A stretch of 51,009 nucleotides of DNA, from the NCBI RefSeq assembly GCF_002368075.1, contig NZ_AP018314.1:454852-505860 (forward strand). Direction: 5' to 3'. How positions within the stretch are numbered: the first letter of the stretch is position 1; each line of letters starts with the position of its first letter. The DNA comes from Sphaerospermopsis kisseleviana NIES-73 (GTDB lineage: Bacteria > Cyanobacteriota > Cyanobacteriia > Cyanobacteriales > Nostocaceae). Shown here in pieces: positions 15,733-25,816 of the stretch. The translations under genes and the position numbers were made by a program. The notes under the pieces are model-generated. The model had not been told where the DNA came from. It worked only from the letters and a program-made list of their open reading frames with translations, and made no database searches.

Positions 15733-18700
15733 ATGGCTGCTGCCAAATTTGAAGCTGCATTAGCACAATTGCAAGATGAAGTTAGTAATTGTGAAAAGGC
15801 TTTGCTCAAGCTTATTGAGGTGAAAAAAAATATGCGCGATCACAAAAACGATCACACCAATTTAGACAGTAAAATTAATAGCCAATTGCAACAAACTAAC
15901 ATAGCAATTATTGGCATGGCTTCGATATTTCCCCAATCAAAAAATTTACAGGAATATTGGGAGAAAATTATTCAAAAAGCCGATTGTATTACTGATGTTC
16001 CTCCTTCTCGGTGGAATATAGATGATTACTATGATCCTGATCCCAAAACACCAGACAAAACTTACTGTAAACGGGGTGGATTTATCCCAGATATTGATTT
16101 TAATCCGATGGAATTTGGTTTACCACCAAATATTTTAGAGGTGACAGATATTTCTCAATTATTAGGTTTGGTAGTTGCGAAAGCAGCAATAGAAGATGCA
16201 GGTTATAGTGAATCTAGAGAATTTAACCGCGATCGCACTGGGGTAATATTAGGTGTAGCAATTGGTAGACAATTAGCAGTACCTTTAGGTTCAAGATTGC
16301 AATATCCAGTGTGGGAAAAAGTTTTGAAAAACAGCGGTTTATCGGATGAAGATACCCAAAAAGTAATTGAGAAAATTAAAAGTGCTTATGTACAATGGGA
16401 AGAAAACGCCTTCCCCGGAATGTTAGCTAATGTGATTTCTGGACGTATCGCCAACCGACTAGATTTAGGCGGTATGAATTGTGTAGTTGATGCTGCTTGC
16501 GCCAGTTCTTTAGGTGCATTAAAAATGGCAATTAGCGAATTAGTTGAAAATCGCGCCGACATGATGATAACCGGCGGAGTTGATACTGATAATTCGATTT
16601 TTGCCTATCTGTGTTTTAGTAAAACTCCTGCGGTTTCTCCGGGAGAAAAAGTTAAACCATTTGATGCAGAATCTGATGGCATGATGTTAGGTGAAGGCGT
16701 GGGAATGGTGGTACTCAAACGCCTGGATGATGCAGTGAGAGATGGCGATCGCATCTATGCAGTCATTAAAGGTATCGGCAGTTCCAGCGATGGCAAATAT
16801 AAAAGCATTTACGCCCCCCATTCCCAAGGACAAGTAAAAGCCCTCCGTCGTGCTTATGAAAATGCCGGTGTTTCACCAGAAACTGTGGGTTTAATTGAAG
16901 CACATGGCACAGGAACAATGGTAGGAGATCCCACAGAATTTACATCCATAACTGAAGTTTTTAGTGACAACAATCCCAAAAAACAATATATTGCTTTGGG
17001 AACAGTTAAATCCCAAATTGGACACACCAAAGCCGCCGCTGGTGCAGCAAGTTTAATTAAAACGGCGTTAGCATTACATCATAAAGTATTACCACCAACA
17101 ATTAACGTTACTCAACCACATCCAAAACTGAATATCGAAAATTCACCATTTTATTTAAACACAGAAACTAGACCTTGGATTAGTAACCAACCCAGACGCG
17201 CTGGAGTAAGTGCATTTGGTTTTGGAGGCACAAATTATCATGTTGTTTTAGAGGAATACACCAATGAACATGAACACTCGTATCGTTTACACAATTCTGC
17301 AAAATCCATCCTCTTATTTGCACCCACAACCGCAGAATTATTATCTCGCTGTGAGAATATCCAACGACAACTAGAATCAGAAAATAAAGAACAACATTAT
17401 CAACAACTAATTACAGAATCTGAACAATTAGAAATTCCCATCAATTATCCCAGAGTGGGATTTGTAGCAGCATCTTTGACACAAGCAACAGAATTTTTAC
17501 CAGTCATTATTGACTTACTAAAAAATAAACCGCAATCTGAATCTTGGGAACATCCCAAAGGAATTTATTACCGACAAAAAGGAATAGAAACTACAGGAAA
17601 AATAGTGGCTTTGTTCTCTGGGCAAGGTTCGCAATATTTGGAAATGGGACGGGAATTAGTCATTAACTTTCCTAACTTACGTCAAACCTATAATCAGATA
17701 GATAATTTGTTTTGTAAAGATGGGTTAAACTCTTTATCCGAAGTTGTATTTCCGCCGCCAGTTTTTGAACCAGAACATAAACAAAAGCAACTAGAAACAC
17801 TGCAAAAAACCGAATATGCACAACCGGCAATTGGCGCTTTTAGTACAGGTTTGTACAAGATATTACAACAAGCAGGTTTGAAAGCAAATTTTGTTGCTGG
17901 TCATAGTTTTGGAGAATTAACAGCTTTGTGGGCGGGGGGTGTTTTAAGTGAAGAAGATTATTTTTTCTTGGTCAAAGCTAGAGGACAAGCAATGGCCACA
18001 CCCACAGAAATTGATGCCGGGGGAATGTTGGCAGTTAAAGGTAATGTCAGTCAGGTAACGGAATTAATTAAAGACTTTCCTCAGGTTGCTATTGCTAATT
18101 GTAATTCTCCAAATCAAGTAGTATTAGCTGGGAAGAAAGCAGAAATTAGCAAAGTACAAAATGTTCTGCAAGAAAAAGGATTTTCGACATTTTTATTAGG
18201 AGTTTCCGCTGCTTTTCATACACCATTAGTAGCCCATGCCCAGAAACCTTTTGCCCAAGCAATTGAAAAGGTAACTTTTAATCAAGCGCAGATTCCCGTT
18301 TATACTAATGTCACAGGGGAATTGTACCCCAATCAACCCGCAGCAATGCAAAAAATTCTCAAACAACATTTGTTAAATCAGGTGTTATTTCAACAAGAAA
18401 TTGAGAATATATATGCGGCTGGTGGTTATTGCTTTATTGAGTTTGGACCTAAAAATGTTCTCACCAACTTAGTAAAAGAAATTTTAGGTGAAAAACCCCA
18501 TATAGCTATAGCTTTAAATGGGAACTATCGTAAAAATAGCGATTTGGTATTAAGAGAAGCAGTCATACAATTGCGGGTTGCTGGTATACCTTTGCAAAAT
18601 CTAGATCCATATCAGATTGAAACTGAAATACCCGAAGTTAATAAAAAGGATCAAAAGAAAATTTTGAATGTGCGTTTGAATAGTACAAATATTACCGACA

Positions 18701-21700
18701 AAGCACAAAAAGCATTTGCTAAAGCCTTAGAAAATGGTCATGTTATCAAAGCGGAAACAGCAAAAGTTAATGAACATCACCCACAACCACAACCAGTTGC
18801 CGATATCAAAATTACCATCCCAAAAAATCAGGAATTGTTAGTAGAAAAAAGCAGTAATGGTAAGACTGTGAATAAGGATAGTAACGGCCAATTAAAAAAA
18901 ATAGAACAACCTGAAAAAATAGAACAATCTGAAAAAGTTGAAATTCAACTTTCTAATTATGACAGAGTAATTGACAGATTAGAACAATCATTAGCAGAAT
19001 TTACTCGCCAACAAAGTGAAATTACACACGCACATGAACAATCTTTGCAAAATCAAACAGAGTACACAAAGACATTTTATGAATTAATGCAACAACAATA
19101 TTCGTTGTTAGCAAATGACGGAAGAAATGAACATCAAGCGCAAACACAACAACTAGCAATTTCTAGTTGCGAACGTAGCATAATGCGATTGCATGATCAT
19201 CAAGCTGAAACTATCCGCATTCATGAAAAATATCTCAACTATCAACAAGACTACGCCAATAATTACTTTCAATTACTGCAACAACATTATGATTTTTGGC
19301 AGATTACTGATGATATAAATCAAAACCAATCTCCTTCTCAACCTCTTCCTCACCATTTCCTAAAAGCACAAGAAAACGGAAAAAGCTTAATTAACGAAAA
19401 TGATTTGAATATTTCCCCTCACCTTGTAGGAGAGGGGTTAGGGGAGAGGTTTATTTCCCCTCCCCAACCAGAGGAGAAGTTAGAAGAGAAATCAAATACT
19501 ATTAACGTCGTTCCCACAACTCCAATTAATATAGATACCTCCACCCTCAGTCAAACTCTACTCAATATCGTCAGTGATAAAACAGGTTATCCTGTAGAAA
19601 TGTTAGATTTATCAATGGATATTGAGGCAGATTTAGGAATTGATTCTATCAAAAGGGTAGAAATTTTAGGAGGACTTTTAGAACTTTATCCCGACTTACC
19701 TAGACCTAACCCAGAAGAATTAGGACAACTGCGGACACTGGGAGAAATTGCCGAGTATATAAAAACTCTAGTTCCAGAGTTGCGAAATCAAAAATCAGAA
19801 CAAAAAGTAGAGAGTTCAGAAACAAAAGAAAACCAAAAATTACCCGCACCAATATTTGTAGAATTTCCTCATGAAACTGTTGAACATGAACCGCAATTTT
19901 TAGCATCTTCTAACCATCTTAGTAATACACAAACTGATGCGGCAATTGTCATCTCCTCTAACGAAGATGTATTAGTTAAATCTGAAAATCAAGAAATAAA
20001 AACCCCCACAGATTTGAGTAACATTCTGCTCAAAATTGTTAGTGATAAAACAGGTTATCCTGTAGAAATGTTAGAACTATCAATGGATATTGAAGCAGAT
20101 TTAGGAATTGATTCCATCAAAAGAGTAGAAATTTTAGGAGGACTTTTAGAACTTTATCCCGACTTACCTAGACCTAACCCAGAAGAATTAGGACAACTGC
20201 GGACACTGGGAGAAATTGCCGAGTATATGCAACATCAAGCTGAGGGTTTAACGCAATTGTTCACGCAAGAAAAACAGGATATCAAAGAACAGGAATTTCA
20301 TCACAAAATTCTTCGCAGTCCAGCAAAATTAAAACCACTTCCCCAACCTGATATTTTAGATTTCACCATTCCTGAAAATCACATTGTTTTAATCACTGAT
20401 GATGGTTCACCAACGACAGAAAAATTAGCTAGGATTTTAACAGTTAGAGGTGGTAAAATTGTAGTTTTAAGCTTTCCCTCTACGCAATCAGATTTACCCG
20501 TAGGAATTAATCAGGTAAGATTAAATGATTGGCAAGAAGAGAGTTTACAGCAACAGTTAACCGATATTTCTAATAAGTTTGGTCTTGTAGGTTCTTTCAT
20601 TCATCTACACCCTGTATTCAGTGATAGTTCGGAAACAGAAAAAACCATTCTCTGTCATGTATTTTTAATTGCCAAACATCTCAAAGAATCACTCAATCAA
20701 GCAGCAACAAAAGGACGTAGTTGTTTTTTAAGCATTGCGCGGTTAGATGGGGAATTTGGATTAGGAAAAACAAATAATTTTAGTCCTATTAGTGCGGGAC
20801 TATTTGGACTGACTAAAAGTTTAAATCAAGAATGGGAAACAGTATTTTGTCGTTCCCTGGATTTAAGTCCTGATTTAGATGCAGAAACATCAGTAAAATA
20901 CATCCTTGCGGAATTGCAAGATCCGAATTTATTAGTTACAGAAGTAGGATATACCAACAAAGGTAGATGCACTTTAGTTGCAGAACCCACCCCATTAACC
21001 ATTACCAATCACCAATTACCCATTACCAAAGACCAAGTATTTCTAGTTAGTGGTGGTGCAAAAGGAATCACTGCCCAATGTGTGATCAAATTAGCCCAAG
21101 AATATCAATGTAAATTCATTCTTTTAGGTCGTTCCAGTACAGAACCAGAACCAGTTTGGGCTGAGGGTTATGAAAATGAAGCTGAATTAAAACAGCGAAT
21201 TATGGAGGATTTTCTGGACAAAGGAGAAAAACCAACCCCCATCATGGTGCAAAGAAAATATCAATTAATTTACTCTCAAAGAGAAATTAAAAATACATTA
21301 AAAGCCATTGAAAAAGCAGGAGGAAAAGCTGAATATTTGAGTGTAGATATCACCGATAGAAATTTATTAACAGAAAAACTTGCACCTGTAATTGAAAGGT
21401 TAGGGGCGATAACTGGAATTATTCACGGTGCTGGTAACTTAGCTGATAAACGGATTGAGAAAAAAACAATTCAGGATTTTGAAACAGTTTATACTGCCAA
21501 AGTTCAAGGTTTAGAAAATCTCCTGCAATGTGTACCACCAAGTCAACTACAATATTTAGTATTGTTTTCTTCAGTGGTTGGTTTTTATGGAAATGTGGGA
21601 CAAGCAGATTATGCACTTGCTAACGAAATCCTCAACAAATCAGCCCATATTATCAAACAGAATTACCCCCATTGTCATGTAGTTGCTATTAACTGGGGTC

Positions 21701-22725
21701 CCTGGGAGAGTGGCATGGTATCACCAGAATTAAAGACAGCATTTGCAGAAAGAGGAATTGAAACTATACCCCTAGAAATCGGCGCACAAATGTTAGTTAA
21801 TGAACTGATAAACACCAATTCAAATACAACACAAGTAGTAATTGGTAGTCCCTTAGTTTATATTCCTACCACCTTACCCAGTGACTTAAAAACCTATCAC
21901 ATTAAACGTCAATTAACATTAGCATCCAATCCATTTTTACACGATCATGTTATAGCAGGTCGTCCCGTGCTTCCCGCAACTTGTGGACTATTATGGATGG
22001 CTAACACTTGTGAACAACTATATCCTGGTTTTAAAGCCTTTAGTTGTTCTAACTTCAAAGTTTTAAAAGGAATTGTCTTTGATGAAAATTCAGCAAATGA
22101 ATACACTCTAGAAATTCAAGAACTTGCTAAAATAGAAAACAAAGAAATACAAATAGCTGCTAAAATTAGCAGTATCACCCCCGACGGAAAAATCAGATAT
22201 CATTTCAGCACCAATCTGATTTTAAAACGGGAAATTCCCACACCTCCTAACTATGAATTGGTGAACTTAAACCAAGATGAACAATTCCTATCTACCAATC
22301 CATTACTATATCAAAATGGAGGAGGTAGCCTATTTCACGGAACTATCTTTCAAGGCGTAAAATCAGTATTAAATGCTAGTCCTGGTAAACTCACCATCGA
22401 ATGTAAATTACCAGAACCAACACCACAGCAACAGGGACAATTTCCAGTTCAGACATTCAACCCCTATATAGCAGATGTGCAGATTCATTCCCTTTGGATT
22501 TGGACACAACACTTTCATCAAATAGGTTGTTTACCCTCAGAAATTCTGAACTTTGAACAATTTGCACCCGTTCCCTTTGGGGAAACATTTTATGTAACTT
22601 GTGAAGTCAAATCCAAAACAGAATCAAACGTAGTTGCTGATGTTATTACCCACAATCAACAAGGGCAAATTTATAATCGCATGATTGGCGCAAAAGGTAC
22701 AGTTCTAGCTAAACAAATAGGTTAG
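15733..22725 (+). CDS. PfaA/HglE-type iterative polyketide (lipid) synthase, KS-AT-ACP-ACP-KR-DH
   Basis: A 2330-aa type I synthase of the PUFA-synthase/HglE group, making long acyl chains by iterative condensation. Domains: KS ~55-510 with Cys256 (VDAACASS), His391 (EAHGTGT) and His431 (IGHTKAAAG), all intact; AT ~622-935 with Ser725 in GHSFGE; helical linker ~1070-1200; ACP1 with Ser1305 and ACP2 with Ser1461 (both LGIDSIKR); pseudo-reductase plus KR ~1530-2040 with FLVSGGAKGIT and Tyr1960; C-terminal hotdog dehydratase with His2072 in HVIAGRPVLP. The linkers contain in-frame genomic repeats (19411-19475, 20995-21030) and the ACPs are near-identical copies. It starts the plus-strand locus; PfaB-, PfaD-, acyltransferase- and ACP-like genes follow. 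No thioesterase is seen. HglE itself or a paralogue for a different lipid are both possible. Confidence 0.93.
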   Translation: MAAAKFEAALAQLQDEVSNCEKALLKLIEVKKNMRDHKNDHTNLDSKINSQLQQTNIAIIGMASIFPQSKNLQEYWEKIIQKADCITDVPPSRWNIDDYYDPDPKTPDKTYCKRGGFIPDIDFNPMEFGLPPNILEVTDISQLLGLVVAKAAIEDAGYSESREFNRDRTGVILGVAIGRQLAVPLGSRLQYPVWEKVLKNSGLSDEDTQKVIEKIKSAYVQWEENAFPGMLANVISGRIANRLDLGGMNCVVDAACASSLGALKMAISELVENRADMMITGGVDTDNSIFAYLCFSKTPAVSPGEKVKPFDAESDGMMLGEGVGMVVLKRLDDAVRDGDRIYAVIKGIGSSSDGKYKSIYAPHSQGQVKALRRAYENAGVSPETVGLIEAHGTGTMVGDPTEFTSITEVFSDNNPKKQYIALGTVKSQIGHTKAAAGAASLIKTALALHHKVLPPTINVTQPHPKLNIENSPFYLNTETRPWISNQPRRAGVSAFGFGGTNYHVVLEEYTNEHEHSYRLHNSAKSILLFAPTTAELLSRCENIQRQLESENKEQHYQQLITESEQLEIPINYPRVGFVAASLTQATEFLPVIIDLLKNKPQSESWEHPKGIYYRQKGIETTGKIVALFSGQGSQYLEMGRELVINFPNLRQTYNQIDNLFCKDGLNSLSEVVFPPPVFEPEHKQKQLETLQKTEYAQPAIGAFSTGLYKILQQAGLKANFVAGHSFGELTALWAGGVLSEEDYFFLVKARGQAMATPTEIDAGGMLAVKGNVSQVTELIKDFPQVAIANCNSPNQVVLAGKKAEISKVQNVLQEKGFSTFLLGVSAAFHTPLVAHAQKPFAQAIEKVTFNQAQIPVYTNVTGELYPNQPAAMQKILKQHLLNQVLFQQEIENIYAAGGYCFIEFGPKNVLTNLVKEILGEKPHIAIALNGNYRKNSDLVLREAVIQLRVAGIPLQNLDPYQIETEIPEVNKKDQKKILNVRLNSTNITDKAQKAFAKALENGHVIKAETAKVNEHHPQPQPVADIKITIPKNQELLVEKSSNGKTVNKDSNGQLKKIEQPEKIEQSEKVEIQLSNYDRVIDRLEQSLAEFTRQQSEITHAHEQSLQNQTEYTKTFYELMQQQYSLLANDGRNEHQAQTQQLAISSCERSIMRLHDHQAETIRIHEKYLNYQQDYANNYFQLLQQHYDFWQITDDINQNQSPSQPLPHHFLKAQENGKSLINENDLNISPHLVGEGLGERFISPPQPEEKLEEKSNTINVVPTTPINIDTSTLSQTLLNIVSDKTGYPVEMLDLSMDIEADLGIDSIKRVEILGGLLELYPDLPRPNPEELGQLRTLGEIAEYIKTLVPELRNQKSEQKVESSETKENQKLPAPIFVEFPHETVEHEPQFLASSNHLSNTQTDAAIVISSNEDVLVKSENQEIKTPTDLSNILLKIVSDKTGYPVEMLELSMDIEADLGIDSIKRVEILGGLLELYPDLPRPNPEELGQLRTLGEIAEYMQHQAEGLTQLFTQEKQDIKEQEFHHKILRSPAKLKPLPQPDILDFTIPENHIVLITDDGSPTTEKLARILTVRGGKIVVLSFPSTQSDLPVGINQVRLNDWQEESLQQQLTDISNKFGLVGSFIHLHPVFSDSSETEKTILCHVFLIAKHLKESLNQAATKGRSCFLSIARLDGEFGLGKTNNFSPISAGLFGLTKSLNQEWETVFCRSLDLSPDLDAETSVKYILAELQDPNLLVTEVGYTNKGRCTLVAEPTPLTITNHQLPITKDQVFLVSGGAKGITAQCVIKLAQEYQCKFILLGRSSTEPEPVWAEGYENEAELKQRIMEDFLDKGEKPTPIMVQRKYQLIYSQREIKNTLKAIEKAGGKAEYLSVDITDRNLLTEKLAPVIERLGAITGIIHGAGNLADKRIEKKTIQDFETVYTAKVQGLENLLQCVPPSQLQYLVLFSSVVGFYGNVGQADYALANEILNKSAHIIKQNYPHCHVVAINWGPWESGMVSPELKTAFAERGIETIPLEIGAQMLVNELINTNSNTTQVVIGSPLVYIPTTLPSDLKTYHIKRQLTLASNPFLHDHVIAGRPVLPATCGLLWMANTCEQLYPGFKAFSCSNFKVLKGIVFDENSANEYTLEIQELAKIENKEIQIAAKISSITPDGKIRYHFSTNLILKREIPTPPNYELVNLNQDEQFLSTNPLLYQNGGGSLFHGTIFQGVKSVLNASPGKLTIECKLPEPTPQQQGQFPVQTFNPYIADVQIHSLWIWTQHFHQIGCLPSEILNFEQFAPVPFGETFYVTCEVKSKTESNVVADVITHNQQGQIYNRMIGAKGTVLAKQIG
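19561..20228 (+). repeat. direct repeat encoding the two ACP domains
   Basis: Two ~200-bp copies, 19561-19760 and 20029-20228, offset 468 bp. I count about eight differences, all in the first half; the last ~104 bp (19657-19760 against 20125-20228) look identical, third codon positions included. This pattern fits recent duplication or gene conversion. Confidence 0.85.
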
Positions 22726-22730
22726 ATACC

Positions 22731-22823
22731 TCACGCAGAGACGCAGAGCGAAAATGTAGATTTTACCCTCTGAATCTCGACATTAGATAATAATCTTCTG
22801 CTCTTTGCGCCTCTGCGTGATCT
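22731..22823. repeat. palindromic cgcagag-type intergenic repeat
   Basis: tcacgcagagacgcagag near 22731-22748 and ctctttgcgcctctgcgtga near 22802-22821 are inverted copies, giving a long imperfect hairpin between the synthase and the PfaB-like gene. Same family as the tracts at 2521-2562 and 39045-39080. It may stabilise or terminate the message between the two genes. Confidence 0.65.
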
Positions 22824-22855
22824 CTTATCTTAATTCTGAAACATGGAGAATCATC

Positions 22856-25648
22856 ATGAAAGAATTTACACAAAATAAACTTCCAAAAATAGCAATTATC
22901 GGCATGAATTGTTTTGTTAGTAGTTCTCAAGAATTAGACGATTTTGAACGCAGTATTTACCAAGGAAAACAATATTTCACACCTATTAATTATAGTCAAA
23001 ACGATAGTCAAACATCATCCTTACCAATTCCCTTAGCAGAAATTGAAAAATTATCACCACAACAACAATTAATGTTAAAAGTGGCTGATAATACTCTCAA
23101 AAATACCAAACTGCGACCAGATACAAAAATTGCAGTGATCATGGTGAGTAAATCCCAAACTCAGCACCAAGATAAATTAGCCAGTTATATTTCCCGGCTT
23201 TGGGATGCAACAAGTCCAGCTTTTGCTGAAGAAAATTCTGTTTTTTTAGCCTTAAATTTAGCGCAAAAGCTATTAACAAATAAGCAAGTGGATGCTGTTT
23301 TGGTCGCAGCAATGGACTTTGCTAAACAGGAAAATCACCGCATAGATATACAGACCCTCAGTTATGACCGAAACGCTCATGAAACTTTAACAGGAGAAGG
23401 TGCAGCAGCAGTAGTATTGCAACTTCATGATGTAGCCAGAGAAGAGAATAATTGCATATATGCAGTAATTGATGCTTTAAGTGTATTGCAAAATTCTCCA
23501 TATCAACCAGAAACTGTCACCCAAGCTTGTCAAACAGCTTTTTCTTTGGCAGAAATTGAAGCCAAAGATATTGGTTATCTGGAAGTTTATGCTAGTGGAA
23601 TTCCCCAACAAGATGATGCAGAAATTCAAGGTTTAATCACAGCTTATAGAACAGGAAAAACCAATTTACATTGTGCTTTAGGTAGCGTTAAGGCTAACAT
23701 TGGTGACACTCACACTGCATCAGGAATTATCAGCTTAATTAAAACAGCACTTTGTTTATATCATCGCTACATTCCCGCAGTTCCTCAATGGACTGGAGTC
23801 AAAAAACCAGATATTTGGCGTGGTAGTCCCTTTTATGTTGCCACAGAATCTAAACCTTGGTTTTTAGAATCAGGTGTGAATAGAAGAATAGCTGCTATTA
23901 ATAGCATGGAAGCTGATGGCAGTTATGTACATTTAATTTTGTCAGAAGATACCAGTCAAATAGAACGCAGCAGTAAATATTTAGAACAAATGCCTTATTA
24001 TTTATTTGCTATAGCTGCCAAAAATCAATCCTCACTCCTAGACGAAATTTTCACACTACAAAAAAATCTCCAAAATTATCCTACTTTATCCCAACTAGCT
24101 AACCAAACATTTAGAGAATTTCAAAAACATCAAATTCAAAACTATCAAAATGCCAGTTATACCATAGCAATCTTAGCACGTAATCAAGAAGAATTAACAA
24201 TAGAAATAGATCGGGCAATTCAAGGTGTTAAAATTGCCTTTGAGACTGGCAAAGATTGGCAAACTCCTCTTGGCAGTTATTTTACAGCCAAACCACAGGG
24301 AAAAAAAGGTAAAGTTGCTTTCGTTTATCCCGGCTCTTTCACATCTTATCTTGGTATAGGTCGCAACCTCTTCCGACTATTTCCGAAAATTTATGACGAT
24401 CCAGTAATTAACAACGTCTATGAACGAGTTGCTAAGATTGAAAAAACAATTTATCCCCGCAGCATCAATAAACTTGCAAAAAGACAATTAGAAGTCATAG
24501 AACAACAATTAATAGATGACCCAGTAACAATGCTGGAGGCAGAAGTTGGCATTGCTGGACTAATGACAGCAATTCTCAAAAATTATTTTCAAATTCAATC
24601 TCAATGCGCTTTTGGCTACAGTCTTGGTGAAACCAGTATGATGTTAGCCCAAGGTATTTGGACTAGCTTTAAAAGTACCAGTGATTACTTGAACTCATCT
24701 CCTTTATTTAAAACCCAACTATCAGGACAAAAAAATGCAGTTCGTCAAGCTTGGGGGATACCGTTAAATAGCAATGTTCCAGAATTTTGGAGTAACTACA
24801 TTCTGATATGTCCAGTTTCCGAAGTGAAGGAAGCAATCAAACATGAAAACCGTGTGTATATCCCATTAATTAACACACCGGAAGAAGTTGTAATTGCTGG
24901 AGAAACACAAGCTTGTAAACGAGTCATTGAAAACCTCAAATGTGATGCTTTCCCTACATCAATAAATCATGTAATTCATTGTCAACCAATGGAATCAGAG
25001 TACAATGAACTTGCTAAAATTAACACATTGCCGATTCAAAATATACCAGAATCTACTTTTTATTCTGCTGCAAATTACGAACCAATTACAATTGATAGTC
25101 AAACTATAGGACATAACATTGCTAAAAGTCTCTGTCAACAACTTGATTTTCCCCGTTTAATTAACCGCGTCTACAATGACAACATCAGAATATTTATTGA
25201 AGTAGGAGTTGGTAGCAATTGTACCCGCTGGATAAATTCAACCCTCAAAGAAAAAGAACACCTCGCTGTATCTATGAATAGAAGGGGAGTAGATGATCAT
25301 ACTTCAATTATTAGAGGATTAGCCAAACTCGTCAGCCATCAAGTTGAATTAGATTTATCACGCTTGTATTCTCTTTCTGGGGTAAATAGTCAAACTCAAA
25401 TTCAATTAGAACCCAACAGTAATTTCCAAAATCCGCCTTTAATTTCTCTGGAAGATTTAAAATCTATCACCCATCATCCCTCTAATCTGCACTATCAAAA
25501 ATTGAGTGATAACAATGCACTCATGAATAAAGCTCACAGTTTTTTATTAAAATCACGCCAAGCATCATTACAGCAAATCAATTGTTTAATTCAACAAAAA
25601 ATAGGCATTTACAAAAAGATAGTTGAACAAAGAGCAAAAATTAAATAA
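22856..25648 (+). CDS. PfaB-like protein: degenerate KS fused to an acyltransferase
   Basis: A 930-aa partner of the upstream synthase. Residues ~10-380 have a ketosynthase fold without catalysis: the Cys position lies in a segment reading SVFLALNLAQ, the first His is Tyr (EVYASGIPQQDD instead of EAHGTGT), and the second is Asp (IGDTHTASG instead of IGHTKAAAG). This is a chain-length-factor-like KS. The C-terminal half is an acyltransferase with Ser589 in FGYSLGETS. I chose the ATG at 22856 (MKEFTQNKLPKIAIIGM) because ggag lies 7 nt before it and KIAIIGM is the KS start; an upstream in-frame start at 22805 lies in repeat DNA. PfaB/HglC-D-like proteins work with PfaA-type synthases; here it lies 130 bp downstream in the same direction. 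Confidence 0.88.
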   Translation: MKEFTQNKLPKIAIIGMNCFVSSSQELDDFERSIYQGKQYFTPINYSQNDSQTSSLPIPLAEIEKLSPQQQLMLKVADNTLKNTKLRPDTKIAVIMVSKSQTQHQDKLASYISRLWDATSPAFAEENSVFLALNLAQKLLTNKQVDAVLVAAMDFAKQENHRIDIQTLSYDRNAHETLTGEGAAAVVLQLHDVAREENNCIYAVIDALSVLQNSPYQPETVTQACQTAFSLAEIEAKDIGYLEVYASGIPQQDDAEIQGLITAYRTGKTNLHCALGSVKANIGDTHTASGIISLIKTALCLYHRYIPAVPQWTGVKKPDIWRGSPFYVATESKPWFLESGVNRRIAAINSMEADGSYVHLILSEDTSQIERSSKYLEQMPYYLFAIAAKNQSSLLDEIFTLQKNLQNYPTLSQLANQTFREFQKHQIQNYQNASYTIAILARNQEELTIEIDRAIQGVKIAFETGKDWQTPLGSYFTAKPQGKKGKVAFVYPGSFTSYLGIGRNLFRLFPKIYDDPVINNVYERVAKIEKTIYPRSINKLAKRQLEVIEQQLIDDPVTMLEAEVGIAGLMTAILKNYFQIQSQCAFGYSLGETSMMLAQGIWTSFKSTSDYLNSSPLFKTQLSGQKNAVRQAWGIPLNSNVPEFWSNYILICPVSEVKEAIKHENRVYIPLINTPEEVVIAGETQACKRVIENLKCDAFPTSINHVIHCQPMESEYNELAKINTLPIQNIPESTFYSAANYEPITIDSQTIGHNIAKSLCQQLDFPRLINRVYNDNIRIFIEVGVGSNCTRWINSTLKEKEHLAVSMNRRGVDDHTSIIRGLAKLVSHQVELDLSRLYSLSGVNSQTQIQLEPNSNFQNPPLISLEDLKSITHHPSNLHYQKLSDNNALMNKAHSFLLKSRQASLQQINCLIQQKIGIYKKIVEQRAKIK

Positions 25649-25816
25649 CCTGTATTTGTGGTGTATGTGTGGGGTGGGCATCTTGCCCGCCCAAATAAGG
25701 GAATTTACTAATAGATAAAGGGATCAGGTGCAGGAAGTTTAGATGATATCAATTAATTGGATAATTGATTTTTCGGAGTTCCCAAAACCAAATTAGATGT
25801 TAAGAGGTTGACTCAA
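25649..25816. other. intergenic hairpin and leader before the PfaD-like gene
   Basis: Contains the dispersed cyanobacterial hairpin gggtgggcatcttgcccgcc (about 25672-25691). The ribosome site aagagg (25802-25807) lies 9 nt before the ATG at 25817. Confidence 0.5.

Noticed and set aside
22805-22855. 17-residue upstream extension of the PfaB-like protein
   Set aside because: It is encoded by the cgcagag repeat and precedes a good ribosome site for the ATG at 22856.
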